A stretch of 64,000 nucleotides of DNA from Limnohabitans sp. DM1 (GCF_001269385.1 NZ_CXOO01000010.1:124001-188000), one strand, 5' to 3'; numbered from the stretch's first letter, positions 1 to 10,052 are shown. The notes: generated by a model not told the origin, from the letters alone. Translations and numbers: made by a program.

Positions 1-2760
1 CTGCGTGCCGCCCGGCAAGGCGCCCCGCTGTTTGTGCTGCACGACGGCCCGCCTTACGCCAACGGCAAACTGCACATCGGCCACGCGCTCAACAAAGTGC
101 TCAAAGACATGATCGTCAAGTCCAAGCAACTCGCTGGCTTTGACGCGCAATACATCCCCGGCTGGGACTGCCACGGCCTGCCGATCGAAAACGCGATAGA
201 GAAACTGCACGGCCGCAACCTGAGTCGCGACGACATGCAAGCCAAGAGCCGCGCCTTTGCCACCGAGCAAATTGGCCAGCAGCGCGAAGACTTCAAGCGC
301 CTGGGCGTGCTGGGCGACTGGGAACGCCCTTACCGCACCATGGACCCGGCCAACGAAGCCGGTGAAATACGCGCCTTCAAACGCGTGATCGAACGCGGCT
401 TTGTCTACCGTGGCCTGAAACCCGTGTACTGGTGCTTTGACTGCGGCTCGTCCTTGGCCGAGTTCGAGATCGAATACGCCGACAAAAAGAGTGACACGCT
501 GGACGTGGCTTTTGAAGCCGACAACAACGCCGCTCTGGCTGCTGCCTTTGGCTTGACCAAGCTGCCCGGTGAAAACAGCAAGAAGGCCTTTGCCGTCATC
601 TGGACAACCACCGCCTGGACCATCCCTGCCAACCAGGCCCTGAACGCCCACCCCGAGCTGGAATACGCCCTGGTGGACACGCCCCGCGGCGTGCTGATGC
701 TGGCCGCCAGCCTGGTCGAGAAGTGTTTGGAACGCTACAAACTGCAAGGCACCGTGGTCGCCACCGCCGTGGGCGAAAAACTGCGTGGCCTCGTCTTCCG
801 CCACCCGCTGCACGACACCGTGACCGCCGAAGAAGGCGGTCCCTACAGCTACCGCCGCAAGTCCCCTCTGTACCTGGCCGAGTACGTGACCGCCACCGAC
901 GGCACGGGCATCGTGCACTCGTCGCCCGCCTATGGTGTGGACGACTTCAACTCCTGCGTGGCCAACGGCCTGGCCTACGACGACATCCTCAACCCGGTGC
1001 AAGGCAACGGTGTGTATGCGCAAGAGCTCCCCTTCTTTGGCGGCCAACACATCTGGAAAGCCTGCGCCCGCGTGATCGAGGTGCTGGGCCAGAGCGACCG
1101 CCTGATGGCCACCGTGGAAATCACCCACAGCTACCCGCACTGCTGGCGTCACAAGACGCCCGTCATCTACCGCGCGGCCGCCCAGTGGTTTGTGCGCATG
1201 GACGAAGGCGAGGGCGTGTTCACGAAGGACAAAGCGCCCAAGACCCTGCGCCAGCTGGCACTGGACGCGATCGAACAAACCCAGTTCTACCCCGAAAACG
1301 GCAAATCCCGCCTGCGCGACATGATCGCCAACCGCCCGGACTGGTGCATCTCGCGCCAGCGCTCATGGGGCGTGCCCGTGCCCTTCTTCTTGCACAAGGA
1401 CAGTGGCGAGTTGCACCCGCGCACCATGGAAATCCTCGATCAAGCCGCTGACATCGTCGAAAAAGGCGGCATCGAAGCCTGGAGCCGCGTGACGGTGGAA
1501 GAGATTCTGGGCGCAGCCGACGCCCCCAGCTACACCAAGAGCACCGACATTCTGGAAGTCTGGTTTGACTCCGGCTCCACCTTCCAGCATGTGCTGCGCA
1601 CCAGCCACAAAGACGCGTATGGCGTTGCGCCCTTCCATGCCGAAGGCCCTGAAGCGGACCTGTACCTCGAAGGCCACGACCAACACCGCGGCTGGTTCCA
1701 CAGCTCGCTGCTGCTGGGCTGCGCCTTGTACGACCGCGCCCCTTACCGAGGCCTGTTGACCCACGGCTTTGCCACCGACGGCCAAGGCCGCAAGATGAGC
1801 AAGAGCTTGGGCAATACCGTCGAGCCACAAACCATCAACTCCAAGATGGGCGCGGAAATCGTGCGCCTGTGGGTGGCCAGCACCGACTACTCGGGCGACC
1901 TGAACATCGACGACAAAATCCTCGCCCGCGTGGTCGACGCCTACCGCCGCATCCGCAACACCTTGCGCTTCTTGCTGGCCAACGTGAGCGACTTCGACCC
2001 GGCCACTGACACGGTGCCCGACGACCAGCTGCTGGAAATCGACCGCTTTGCCCTGGCCCGCGCCGCCGAGTTGCAAGCCGACATCCGTGCCCACTTTGAC
2101 GCTTACGAATTCCACCCCGTGGTCTCCAAGCTGCAAATCTACTGCTCGGAAGACCTGGGCGCGTTCTATCTGGACGTCCTGAAAGACCGCCTGTACACCA
2201 CAGCACCCAAGAGCCTGGCCCGCCGCAGCGCACAAACGGCGCTCTACCGCATCACCCACGGCATGCTGCGCTGGATGGCACCTTTCCTGTCGTTCACGGC
2301 CGAAGAAGCCTGGAAGACTTTCGGTACATCGGAGTCCATCTTCCTGGAAACCTTCAGCGACTTCGGCGCGGCCGATGCACCTCAACATATCGCTCTGCTC
2401 GCCAAGTGGGCCCGCATCCGCGAAATCCGCGACCTGGTGAACAAGGACATCGAAAACCTGCGCACCGCAGGCCAGGTGGGCGCGTCGCTGCAAGCCGAGA
2501 TCACCCTCACTGCGCCAGCCGCAGACCATGCCTTGCTGGCCAGCTTGGGCACGGACATCAAGTTCGTGTTCATCACCTCCAAAGTGACTTTGCAGGCAGG
2601 CGAAGCATTGGCGGTGCAGGTCACTGCCAGCCAGGCCACCAAGTGCGAGCGCTGCTGGCACTACGCCGACGACGTGGGCCACGACGCGGATCACCCCACG
2701 ATTTGCGGGCGCTGCGTGAGCAACCTCTACGGCGCTGGCGAAACCCGCAGCGTGGCCTGA
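1..2760 (+). CDS. ileS: Isoleucyl-tRNA synthetase, 5' end truncated by window
   Basis: Cytoplasmic class I aminoacyl-tRNA synthetase that charges tRNA-Ile. The reading frame is open from base 1, so the true start lies upstream and roughly 20-30 N-terminal residues are missing compared with the usual length of about 940. The HIGH signature is seen as KLHIGHA near the beginning and the KMSKS loop as RKMSKSLGN around residue 600. The C-terminal zinc-binding module is intact, with paired cysteines in KCERCW and ICGRCV just before the stop. The CP1 editing domain fills the region between. It is followed after 31 bases by lspA, the common ileS-lspA pairing in Proteobacteria, so the two are probably cotranscribed. 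Confidence 0.98.
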   Translation: MRAARQGAPLFVLHDGPPYANGKLHIGHALNKVLKDMIVKSKQLAGFDAQYIPGWDCHGLPIENAIEKLHGRNLSRDDMQAKSRAFATEQIGQQREDFKRLGVLGDWERPYRTMDPANEAGEIRAFKRVIERGFVYRGLKPVYWCFDCGSSLAEFEIEYADKKSDTLDVAFEADNNAALAAAFGLTKLPGENSKKAFAVIWTTTAWTIPANQALNAHPELEYALVDTPRGVLMLAASLVEKCLERYKLQGTVVATAVGEKLRGLVFRHPLHDTVTAEEGGPYSYRRKSPLYLAEYVTATDGTGIVHSSPAYGVDDFNSCVANGLAYDDILNPVQGNGVYAQELPFFGGQHIWKACARVIEVLGQSDRLMATVEITHSYPHCWRHKTPVIYRAAAQWFVRMDEGEGVFTKDKAPKTLRQLALDAIEQTQFYPENGKSRLRDMIANRPDWCISRQRSWGVPVPFFLHKDSGELHPRTMEILDQAADIVEKGGIEAWSRVTVEEILGAADAPSYTKSTDILEVWFDSGSTFQHVLRTSHKDAYGVAPFHAEGPEADLYLEGHDQHRGWFHSSLLLGCALYDRAPYRGLLTHGFATDGQGRKMSKSLGNTVEPQTINSKMGAEIVRLWVASTDYSGDLNIDDKILARVVDAYRRIRNTLRFLLANVSDFDPATDTVPDDQLLEIDRFALARAAELQADIRAHFDAYEFHPVVSKLQIYCSEDLGAFYLDVLKDRLYTTAPKSLARRSAQTALYRITHGMLRWMAPFLSFTAEEAWKTFGTSESIFLETFSDFGAADAPQHIALLAKWARIREIRDLVNKDIENLRTAGQVGASLQAEITLTAPAADHALLASLGTDIKFVFITSKVTLQAGEALAVQVTASQATKCERCWHYADDVGHDADHPTICGRCVSNLYGAGETRSVA

Positions 2761-2791
2761 CCTTCACGCACCAACCACACGAGGCAAACCC

Positions 2792-3307
2792 ATGGCCAGC
2801 AGCAAAAAAATCGGCAAAAGCTACGCCAGCAAAAGCCCGGGCATGGCGCTCTGGCTGGGCATCGCCCTCTTGGTGCTGCTGCTCGACCAGTTCACCAAGG
2901 TGCTGGTGCTGGGCGCTTTCCAGCTCGGAGACAGCACGCCCATCACCTCGTTTTTCAACCTGGTGCGGGTGCACAACCACGGCGCAGCGTTCTCGTTTCT
3001 GGCAGGTGCGGGTGGCTGGCAGCGCTGGTTTTTCACGGGCATCGGCGTGGCGGCGGCCCTCTTCATGGTCTGGATGCTGCGGGCCCACCCCGGCCAAAAA
3101 CTCTTTGGCCTGGCCATCTCGCTCATTTTGGGCGGGGCGATTGGCAACGTCATTGACCGCCTGCTGCACGGCTATGTGGTCGACTTTCTGGACTTCTACT
3201 GGGGCACCTGGCACTTCCCGGCCTTCAACGTGGCCGATGCCGGTATCAGCGTGGGCGCTGCGCTGTTGATCCTGGACGAAATCTTGCGGGTGCGGCGCGG
3301 GCGTTAA
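2792..3307 (+). CDS. lspA: Lipoprotein signal peptidase (signal peptidase II)
   Basis: Inner-membrane aspartyl protease that removes the signal peptide from diacylglyceryl-prolipoproteins. It has 171 residues, close to the family's 160-170, and four hydrophobic segments. The two catalytic aspartates are in the conserved blocks NVIDRLLHG and FNVADAGI near the C-terminus, and the N-terminal DQFTK block is also typical. The ATG at 2792 starts 31 bases after the ileS stop. The first 20 residues are basic and polar and precede the first membrane segment, as expected for the cytoplasmic tail. Confidence 0.97.
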   Translation: MASSKKIGKSYASKSPGMALWLGIALLVLLLDQFTKVLVLGAFQLGDSTPITSFFNLVRVHNHGAAFSFLAGAGGWQRWFFTGIGVAAALFMVWMLRAHPGQKLFGLAISLILGGAIGNVIDRLLHGYVVDFLDFYWGTWHFPAFNVADAGISVGAALLILDEILRVRRGR

Positions 3308-3337
3308 GTTACATCGCAATCACTTGAAGCCCACCGA

Positions 3338-3418
3338 GTTGGCCATTGGACGGTGCGGATGGCCGATTTCCTGGCGCGAAGCGACTGATGAGGCCATTCG
3401 CACCGCCCAATGGCCAAC
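3338..3418. repeat. Long imperfect inverted repeat between lspA and the aminotransferase
   Basis: Two 27-base arms (3338-3364 and 3392-3418) are reverse complements at 25 of 27 positions and flank a 27-base loop. The element begins about 30 bases after the lspA stop and ends about 60 bases before the next start. There is no T-run directly after either arm, so it is not a classical rho-independent terminator. It may act as a REP-like element or an mRNA 3'-end stabiliser for ileS-lspA. Confidence 0.75.
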
Positions 3419-3480
3419 ACCCACAATGGCCAGATCTCATGTAAGCTGGACAACCTGATTTTTTCACCACGGAGATCCCC

Positions 3481-4635
3481 ATGCCCGGATTGCTGCCCCA
3501 CATTGACCCCGATGGTCTGCTCGAATTTTCGGTGGTGTACACCGACCGCGCCTTGAACCACATGTCCAAGCGCTTTGGCGGCGTAATGACCGACATCTCG
3601 CGCATGCTCAAAACCGTGTACGGGGCCCACTCGGTCGCCTTGGTGCCGGGCAGCGGCACCTTTGGCATGGAGTCGGTGGCACGCCAATTTGCCACCAACC
3701 AGCACGTCATGGTGATACGCAACGGCTGGTTCAGCTTCCGCTGGACCCAAATTTTTGACATGGGCCAGATCCCCAAGAGCCACAGCGTGCTCAAGGCCCG
3801 ACGCATCGCCGACGGCTCGCAAGCCGCCTGGACACCCGCCCCGATTGCCGAGGTGACTGCCGCCATTGCCGCCGAAAAACCCGCTTTGGTGTTCGCCCCA
3901 CATGTGGAGACGGCCGCCGGCATGATGCTGCCCGACAACTACCTGAAAGCCGTGGCCGACGCGGTGCACGCGGTGGGCGGTTTGCTGGTGCTGGACTGCA
4001 TCGCCTCGGGTGCCATGTGGGTCGACATGAAGGCCACGGGCGTGGATGTGTTGATCAGCGCGCCACAAAAAGGCTGGAGCAGCTCGCCTTGCTGCGCCAT
4101 GGTCATGCTGAGCGAACGCGCCCGCCAGGCGATTGACGGCACCACCAGCACGACCTTTGCGATGGACCTGAAAAAGTGGCTGCAGGTCATGGAAACCTAT
4201 GAAGGCGGTGGCCACATGTACCACACCACCTTGCCCACCGACGCCCTGCTGCGCCTGCGTGATGCGATGGTTGAAACCGATGCTTATGGGTTTGACAAGG
4301 TGCGTGAGGAGCAAATGGCACTGGGCCGAGCCGTGCGCCAGTTGCTGGCCGAGCGCGGCTTTCCCAGCGTGGCCGCGCCGGGTTTTGAAGCCCCTGGCGT
4401 GGTGGTCAGCTACACCACCGACCCCGACATCCAAAGCAGCAAGAAATTCCTGGCCGAAGGCCTGCAAACCGCCGCCGGCGTGCCGCTGCAATGCGACGAA
4501 CCCGCCGATTTCCGCACCTTCCGAATGGGCCTGTTTGGCCTGGAAAAATGGCACAACGTGCAACGCACTTTGCAGCAACTGCGCACCGCCTTGGATGCGG
4601 TGGCACCGGCAGAAGCCGAGAAACTGGCGGCCTGA
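3481..4635 (+). CDS. Class V PLP-dependent aminotransferase (alanine-glyoxylate/serine-pyruvate type)
   Basis: A soluble, 384-residue pyridoxal-phosphate enzyme of fold type I, aminotransferase class V. Features seen are a PGSGTFGME cofactor-phosphate block around residue 57, the LVLDCIASG aspartate block around residue 170, and the Schiff-base lysine in SAPQKGWSS around residue 197. These fit the alanine-glyoxylate / serine-pyruvate aminotransferase group, but the exact amino donor cannot be told from sequence. The ATG at 3481 directly follows a GGAGAT ribosome-binding site. It stands alone, between an inverted repeat upstream and a repeat element downstream. Confidence 0.85.
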   Translation: MPGLLPHIDPDGLLEFSVVYTDRALNHMSKRFGGVMTDISRMLKTVYGAHSVALVPGSGTFGMESVARQFATNQHVMVIRNGWFSFRWTQIFDMGQIPKSHSVLKARRIADGSQAAWTPAPIAEVTAAIAAEKPALVFAPHVETAAGMMLPDNYLKAVADAVHAVGGLLVLDCIASGAMWVDMKATGVDVLISAPQKGWSSSPCCAMVMLSERARQAIDGTTSTTFAMDLKKWLQVMETYEGGGHMYHTTLPTDALLRLRDAMVETDAYGFDKVREEQMALGRAVRQLLAERGFPSVAAPGFEAPGVVVSYTTDPDIQSSKKFLAEGLQTAAGVPLQCDEPADFRTFRMGLFGLEKWHNVQRTLQQLRTALDAVAPAEAEKLAA

Positions 4636-4694
4636 GAAGTTTTTTAAATCAGGAGTCCGCCCATAGGCGAGGGTTCAGGATCAAGAAGGTATTT

Positions 4695-4769
4695 GTAGGA
4701 GCCCACCCTGTGGGCGATGGGCGTGGGACACGCCCTTGAAAACCATCGCCCACAGGGGTGGGCTCCTAC
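4695..4769. repeat. Extragenic inverted repeat, family A
   Basis: Arms of about 26 bases (4695-4720 and 4743-4769) are near-perfect reverse complements around a short GC-rich middle. The same arm sequence, beginning GTAGGAGCCCACCC, recurs three times at 52.27-52.81 kb as full hairpins and as half copies near 51700 and 54192. Here it lies between the convergent aminotransferase and quinone oxidoreductase genes, where it could serve both transcripts as a terminator-like structure. Confidence 0.85.
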
Positions 4770-4793
4770 GAAATCAGCCCAATCAACTGGCTG

Positions 4794-5777
4794 TTACAAG
4801 GTGATGATCGTGCAGCCCGTGGTTTTGCGGGCTTCCAGGGCGATGTGGGCGTCCTGAATTTGCGCCAGTGGGAAGGTCTGGTCAATGTGGATTTTCACTT
4901 TGCCGCTGGTCACAGCCTCGAACAAATCATCGGCCATCTCTTGGGTGTTTTCGCGAGTGGTGATGTGGCTGAACAAGGTCTGGCGCGTCACATAGATCGA
5001 GCCCTTGGGGCCGAGGATGCCCGGCGCAAACGGGGCCACAGGCCCTGAGGCATTGCCAAAGCTGGCCATCAAACCAAACGGAGCCAGGCAGTCCAGCGAC
5101 TTGTCCCAAGTGTCTTTGCCCACCGAGTCGTACACCACTTTCACACCTTTGCCGCCGGTGATTTCCTTGACCTTGGCCTGGAAGTCTTCGGTGGAGTAAT
5201 TGATGCAAAACTCGGCGCCATTGTCCAAAGCCAGTGCGCACTTGGCATCGCTGCCCGCCGTGCCGATCAGGCGCAGGCCCAAAGCCTTGGCCCACTGGCA
5301 AGCGATCAAGCCCACACCGCCAGCGGCTGCATGGAACAGCACAAAGTCACCGGCTTTCAAGCCGCCCTGTGGGAGCGTGCGCTTGAGCAAATATTGCGCT
5401 GTCAGGCCCTTGAGCATCATGGCCGCACCGGTCTCGAACGAGATCGCATCGGGCAGCTTGCACACGCACTTGGCGGGCATCACGCGCACTTCGCAGTAGC
5501 TGCCGGGCGGCTGGCTGGCATACGCTGCGCGGTCGCCCACCTTCAGGTGCGTCACGCCTTCGCCCACGGCTTCCACCACGCCCGAGCCTTCCATGCCCAA
5601 TTTCAAAGGCATGGGCAGCGGGTACAAACCACCGCGCTGGTACACGTCAATGAAGTTCAGGCCGATGGCTTTGTGGCGGATGCGGATCTCGCCAGGGCCG
5701 GGCTCGCCCACCGTGACATCGACCAGTTTCATGACTTCGGGACCGCCGTTCTGGTCGATCTGGACTGCAAGGCTCAT
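4794..5777 (-). CDS. Quinone oxidoreductase / zinc-independent medium-chain dehydrogenase
   Basis: NADPH:quinone oxidoreductase of the medium-chain dehydrogenase/reductase superfamily, 327 residues, the usual length for the Qor group. The Rossmann nucleotide-binding block is seen as HAAAGGVGLIACQWAKA, and the family blocks NFIDVYQRGGLYP and PLKLGMEGSGVVEAVG are present. There is no catalytic zinc cluster, as expected for this subgroup. I chose the ATG at 5777 because AGGAG precedes it and the conserved N-terminus (MSLAVQIDQNGG) begins there; a longer frame to 5900 would overlap the divergent exporter gene. The quinone substrate is inferred from family only. Confidence 0.9.
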   Translation of the reverse strand: MSLAVQIDQNGGPEVMKLVDVTVGEPGPGEIRIRHKAIGLNFIDVYQRGGLYPLPMPLKLGMEGSGVVEAVGEGVTHLKVGDRAAYASQPPGSYCEVRVMPAKCVCKLPDAISFETGAAMMLKGLTAQYLLKRTLPQGGLKAGDFVLFHAAAGGVGLIACQWAKALGLRLIGTAGSDAKCALALDNGAEFCINYSTEDFQAKVKEITGGKGVKVVYDSVGKDTWDKSLDCLAPFGLMASFGNASGPVAPFAPGILGPKGSIYVTRQTLFSHITTRENTQEMADDLFEAVTSGKVKIHIDQTFPLAQIQDAHIALEARKTTGCTIITL

Positions 5778-5898
5778 GGAGTTCTCCTGTAGGGGTAAAC
5801 AAACGATGCGTGACTTTGCCACGAATTGCAGGCCTTGACAGACCCCCAAGGACAGCTGCGCGACAGGGGGAAAACCCGAATACCGATACAGTCGCCGC

Positions 5899-6798
5899 AT
5901 GTCTCAAAAACTCTCTCCGGTCACCGCGCTGTTGCTGACCATTCCGCCGCTTTTGTGGGCGGGCAATGCCGTGGTGGGCCGCATGGTCAGCCCCCTGGTG
6001 CCGCCCATAACCCTGAACTTTTTGCGCTGGGCACTGGCCTTTGTGATTTTGGTGCCGCTGGCCAGCTGGGTGCTGCGCTCTGGCAGCGGGCTGTGGTCGC
6101 ATTGGCGGCGCTTTGGCCTGCTCAGCTTGCTGGGCGTGGGCTGCTACAACGCGCTGCAATACCTGGCACTGCAAACCTCCACCCCGCTCAACGTGACACT
6201 GGTGGCCGCCAGCGGCCCGGTCTGGACGCTGGCCATCGGGGCGCTGTTTTTTCAGACACCGGTGCGCCGAGCACAAGCGCTGGGGGCCGTCTTCTCCATT
6301 GTGGGCGTCACCATTGTGTTGTCACGGGGTGACCCCGCGCAGCTGCTGAATGTGCGCCTCGTCGTGGGGGACTTTTTCATCCTGCTGGCCACGGCCTGTT
6401 GGTCAGCCTACAGCTGGCTGCTCAGCCGCAAAGACGAGCCCGAAGCCATTCGCCAAGACTGGGCGGCCTTCTTGCTCGCGCAAGTGGTGTTTGGGTTGGG
6501 CTGGTCCAGCCTGTTTGCCGGGCTCGAATGGGGCCTGACCGATGCCCACATCACCTGGGGCTGGCCCTTGATCGCCACACTGGCCTTTGTGGCTGTGGGG
6601 CCAGCGGTGCTGGCCTACCGCTGTTGGGGCCTAGGCGTGCAGCAAGCCGGCCCGGCCATGGCCGGTTTTTTTGCCAACCTCACCCCCCTGTTTGCCGCCA
6701 TCCTGTCTGCAGCCTTTCTCGGCGAACTTCCACACGCCTACCACGCACTGGCCTTTGCGCTGATCATTGCGGGCATCTGGGTGTCATCGCGGCGGTGA
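5899..6798 (+). CDS. EamA/DMT-family inner-membrane exporter
   Basis: A 299-residue, strongly hydrophobic protein with about ten predicted membrane segments in two halves, the classic EamA (DUF6, RhaT-like) drug/metabolite transporter layout. The N-terminal block LLLTIPPLLWAGNAVVGRM is typical. Substrate cannot be predicted. The start is about 120 bases from the divergent quinone oxidoreductase start. A family B repeat follows 22 bases after the stop and separates it from the convergent wzi-like gene. Confidence 0.9.
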   Translation: MSQKLSPVTALLLTIPPLLWAGNAVVGRMVSPLVPPITLNFLRWALAFVILVPLASWVLRSGSGLWSHWRRFGLLSLLGVGCYNALQYLALQTSTPLNVTLVAASGPVWTLAIGALFFQTPVRRAQALGAVFSIVGVTIVLSRGDPAQLLNVRLVVGDFFILLATACWSAYSWLLSRKDEPEAIRQDWAAFLLAQVVFGLGWSSLFAGLEWGLTDAHITWGWPLIATLAFVAVGPAVLAYRCWGLGVQQAGPAMAGFFANLTPLFAAILSAAFLGELPHAYHALAFALIIAGIWVSSRR

Positions 6799-6820
6799 TG
6801 CCAGCCTGGTTCTGCCTCTT

Positions 6821-6936
6821 GATTCGGCCCTGTGAAGTCTGAGCCGTGTGTTGCCCGCGTCTAATCGCCAGCAGGGCTAGCTCCCACAAGGTGCAAGGTT
6901 GAAGTCACCCTGCAGACTTCACAGGGCCGGATCAAT
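6821..6936. repeat. Extragenic inverted repeat, family B, short copy
   Basis: Begins GATTCGGCCCTGTGAAGTC and ends with the inverted form GACTTCACAGGGCCGGATC, so the whole element can fold into a long hairpin. Related, longer copies lie at 54264-54435, 58409-58582 and 61003-61173. This copy lacks about 50 internal bases present in the others. It sits between two convergent genes and overlaps the last codons of the wzi-like gene. Confidence 0.85.
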
Positions 6937-8533
6937 AAAACGGCACGGACATCTGCAAGCCCACACGCCAATTTTTGAGTTTGCTGGCCCGCTGATCCAG
7001 GCCTTCAGACAGTTCGGTGTAGGCCAGCTCGGGCGTCCAAGTCATCCCCTTCCAGGTCAACACTTGACTGGCACCGATACCCCACACATCCCCACGCGGT
7101 GCATTCACCCTGGGGTCATAGGCCCCCAAACTGGTGTTGATCCGTCCTTTGTGCACTTTCAGTTGCCGTTGACTGTCGGCATCCATCCAGCCCAGCGTCA
7201 CGACCCTCGAGCCCGCGCCCTGTGCAGGCCCCACCCAGCGCGCACCCTGCGTATAGCCCTGGCCGTAAACCCCATTGACATACCCTGGAAAAGCTTGTTT
7301 TTTGTCCCACGGCAAGCTGTACGCATTCGCATTGGCCCATTCGGCAAACACGCGATGCCGACCCTGACCCACAGTGCTCTCCACGCCCCAAAGCGTCATG
7401 AACTTATAGGGCAAGGGAATTTTTCCGGCCGCATCCTCGCCCATCCACTGCGTGTAAGCAGCGCAAGAGCCCAGCCACAAGCCCCAGGATGGAGGACACG
7501 ACAAACGGACGTCAAAGCCTGCAATCTGGCCGCTGCTGTCAACGAAAGAATCTTGGGCAGAGGCATTGACCTGCTGACCAAGCATGGCTTTCACAAAGTT
7601 ACTCAGCCCACCCTGACGCCCCTTACCCCCAGTTTGCAAACCTCTGCTCAACCCCACTTCAAGCCACGGCTGCGGCTTCAATGTCAAACGCATGCCTGAA
7701 AACAAAAATCCAGTCGGCTGGTTTGCGACCACCAAGGGATCTTGAGCCTTGGCCACAAACACATCCAAGTTCCAAGGCCCCATCCAGCTCAACCACGGGC
7801 TCACAGAGGGAAGCACACTGCCACGCTGAACACCAACGCCCGACCATGCAGGGTTGTTGTGCCCGTTGACCATACTGCTTTGCCAACCCGGCCCCCACCA
7901 AAACCGATGAGAAAAAGCCTGCACGTTCCAGCCTGCAAAACCCAACACTGCGGCGCTACCCTCAGGTTTGAAGGCGTACCGCCCCTCTGTTCCCATGCCT
8001 CTGAACTGCGTTTGCAATGAATTGGGGCTGGCCTCAAGACGTGCACCCAATCGCCCGGCCACGGACAAATCACCCCATGCCTGACGACCTTCGGCTGTCG
8101 ATATTTGCGCACTGGTACCGGGCGTGTAGTTTTCACCATACCCATTCAAGGCCTCAGACTCAGAACGCACATGCAACTGCATGCGCCCACTTGAACGCAA
8201 AGCCTGCAACTCCTTCAACACAAACGCCCGCGCCAATTCAGCGGCCTGGATATCCGTCAATGCCCCATCCCCCCACGACGAACCCTTTGGGCCTTCACCC
8301 TTGAACACCATTTGCGCCAAAGACAACTCGACCGCCGCTGCAGGCAAAGGCCAATGACTGGTGGTGATCTGCAAACCCGCATGATCAACCAGCCACTGCA
8401 AATGGTGCCTTGCAGTCCAAGACGGCGTGTAAGGCACGCTGGCCGCCATGTCCATGGGCCTCTGAGGCTGCGTCTGCGCCTGAGCCATGGCAAGCAGCAA
8501 GGCCCAAAACAAGGCAACAAGTGCGTTTTTCAT
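6932..8533 (-). CDS. Wzi-like capsule assembly outer-membrane protein
   Basis: A 533-residue exported protein: the N-terminus MKNALVALFWALLLAMAQAQ is a clear Sec signal peptide. The mature part has alternating beta-barrel character and ends in aromatic residues (SVPFY), as outer-membrane barrels do. The block HRFWWGPGWQSSM around residue 210 matches the conserved core of the capsule assembly Wzi family, whose E. coli member is an outer-membrane lectin that anchors capsule polysaccharide. Its position next to the galE-led polysaccharide operon supports this. Its stop codon lies inside a family B repeat. Confidence 0.85.
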   Translation of the reverse strand: MKNALVALFWALLLAMAQAQTQPQRPMDMAASVPYTPSWTARHHLQWLVDHAGLQITTSHWPLPAAAVELSLAQMVFKGEGPKGSSWGDGALTDIQAAELARAFVLKELQALRSSGRMQLHVRSESEALNGYGENYTPGTSAQISTAEGRQAWGDLSVAGRLGARLEASPNSLQTQFRGMGTEGRYAFKPEGSAAVLGFAGWNVQAFSHRFWWGPGWQSSMVNGHNNPAWSGVGVQRGSVLPSVSPWLSWMGPWNLDVFVAKAQDPLVVANQPTGFLFSGMRLTLKPQPWLEVGLSRGLQTGGKGRQGGLSNFVKAMLGQQVNASAQDSFVDSSGQIAGFDVRLSCPPSWGLWLGSCAAYTQWMGEDAAGKIPLPYKFMTLWGVESTVGQGRHRVFAEWANANAYSLPWDKKQAFPGYVNGVYGQGYTQGARWVGPAQGAGSRVVTLGWMDADSQRQLKVHKGRINTSLGAYDPRVNAPRGDVWGIGASQVLTWKGMTWTPELAYTELSEGLDQRASKLKNWRVGLQMSVPFY

Positions 8534-8616
8534 TGATACCTGAATCCATGACTTGACTCACAAAATGAACAACTTTGCCCATTGCCTTCTCCCATCTTGC
8601 GGCCCCTGCGGAAGAT

Positions 8617-8667
8617 TTAATTGGGATCTGACCCCAATTAATTTAATTGGGGTCAGATCCCAATTAA
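8617..8667. repeat. Perfect nested palindrome upstream of galE
   Basis: Two 25-base arms (8617-8641 and 8643-8667) are exact reverse complements around one base. Each arm is itself a 9-7-9 inverted repeat: TTAATTGGG, ATCTGAC, CCCAATTAA. The element is A/T-ended and unlike the surrounding sequence. It resembles REP-type palindromes that I recall near IS200/RAYT-type transposases, but no transposase is visible here. It lies about 85 bases upstream of the wzi-like start and about 280 bases before galE. Confidence 0.9.
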
Positions 8668-8948
8668 TTTGTCTTTGTTCGGCAATACCTCTAACACCCC
8701 CCCCGAACATCACAATCTCCGAAGGCTTGAAGCAGGCCACCACCAAGCAACAAACTCTACTTGGCCTGAGAGCGTCTGGGCAAAATCAATTTCAAGGTCA
8801 CTGAGGGTTTGCGCACAGATGTTTTTTGCATGGGCAAGTAAGGCGTGTGCGGTGGGCATTTGCACCGATCACTGTGGGCAGCGGCCTGCACGGCTTTGAC
8901 GGGGCGCCAGCAAGGAGCGACATACAGGCCCCCACTTACAATTTGCCA

Positions 8949-9962
8949 ATGTCATCCAAAATCCTCATCACCGGCGGCGCCGGTTACATCGGTTCGCACA
9001 CCGCAGTTGAACTCATGCAGGCAGGCCACGACGTGGTCATCGTGGACAACCTCTGCAACAGCAGCATCCGGGTGCTGGAAAGGCTCAACGCCCTTTGTGG
9101 CGAAAAATTCAGCTTTGTCCAGGCCGACGTGCGCGACGGCGCAGCGCTGGACACCGTATTTGCCCAGCACACTATCAGCGGCGTCATCCATTTCGCAGGC
9201 CTCAAAGCCGTGGGCGAATCGGTGGCCCAGCCCGTGCGCTACTTTGACAACAACATTGGCAGCACACTCACCCTGTTGCAAGCCATGGACCGCGCCGGTG
9301 TTCGGCGCATCGTGTTCAGCTCATCGGCCACCGTTTATGGCGACCCCAGCCAAGTGCCCATCACTGAATCGAGCCAGTTGCAAGTGACCAACCCCTACGG
9401 CCGCACCAAGCTCATGTGCGAAGACATCCTGCGTGACCTGCAAGTGTCCGACCCGCGCTGGCATGTGGCCATCCTGCGCTACTTCAACCCGGTGGGCGCC
9501 CACATCAGCGGCACCATCGGTGAACACCCCAACGGCATCCCCAACAACCTGATGCCCTTCATCACCCAGGTGGCTGTGGGCAAGCGTGAATTTCTGAGCA
9601 TTTTCGGCAAGGACTACCCCACACCCGACGGCACCGGCGTGCGCGACTACATCCACGTGGTGGACCTGGCCCAAGGCCACCTGGCGGCGCTGCGCTACCT
9701 GCAAGACAAACAAGCCAGCATCACAGTCAACCTGGGCACCGGACGCGGCGTGAGCGTGCAGGAACTGGCCGACACTTTTGCACGCGTGACCGGCGTGGCC
9801 ATTCCCTATCAATTTGTGGCACGACGCCCCGGCGATGTGGCGTCATGCTTTGCAGACACCCAACTGGCCGAAACCGCCCTGGGCTGGAAAGCACAACTCG
9901 ACGTTGACCGCATGTGTGCCGATGCCTGGCGCTGGCAATCGAAGAATCCTGAGGGGTATTGA
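8949..9962 (+). CDS. galE: UDP-glucose 4-epimerase
   Basis: Interconverts UDP-glucose and UDP-galactose, supplying sugar for surface polysaccharide. It has 337 residues, typical for GalE. The NAD-binding block ITGGAGYIGSH is at residues 7-15, the catalytic serine block SSSATVYG near residue 123, and the YxxxK pair in YGRTK near 149-153. I place the start at the ATG 8949, where the conserved fold begins; upstream in-frame starts would add unrelated residues. It is the first gene of the plus-strand polysaccharide operon. About 280 bases of mostly featureless sequence follow the palindrome at 8617. Confidence 0.96.
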   Translation: MSSKILITGGAGYIGSHTAVELMQAGHDVVIVDNLCNSSIRVLERLNALCGEKFSFVQADVRDGAALDTVFAQHTISGVIHFAGLKAVGESVAQPVRYFDNNIGSTLTLLQAMDRAGVRRIVFSSSATVYGDPSQVPITESSQLQVTNPYGRTKLMCEDILRDLQVSDPRWHVAILRYFNPVGAHISGTIGEHPNGIPNNLMPFITQVAVGKREFLSIFGKDYPTPDGTGVRDYIHVVDLAQGHLAALRYLQDKQASITVNLGTGRGVSVQELADTFARVTGVAIPYQFVARRPGDVASCFADTQLAETALGWKAQLDVDRMCADAWRWQSKNPEGY

Positions 9963-10052
9963 GGGGATCTGCTTTCAGAGCCCCTGGAAATGATCAGGGC
10001 TCCATCATGTCCAGACCGTCACACACGGGGCAAGTGACCAGGGGCATACCGA

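Noticed and set aside
1363..2694. 443-codon minus-strand frame opposite ileS
   Set aside because: Antisense shadow of ileS, no domain seen.
9974..10002. Possible hairpin between galE and the ligase gene
   Set aside because: GAGCCC and GGGCTC can pair, but the stem is short and imperfect with no T-run, so I do not call a terminator or attenuator.
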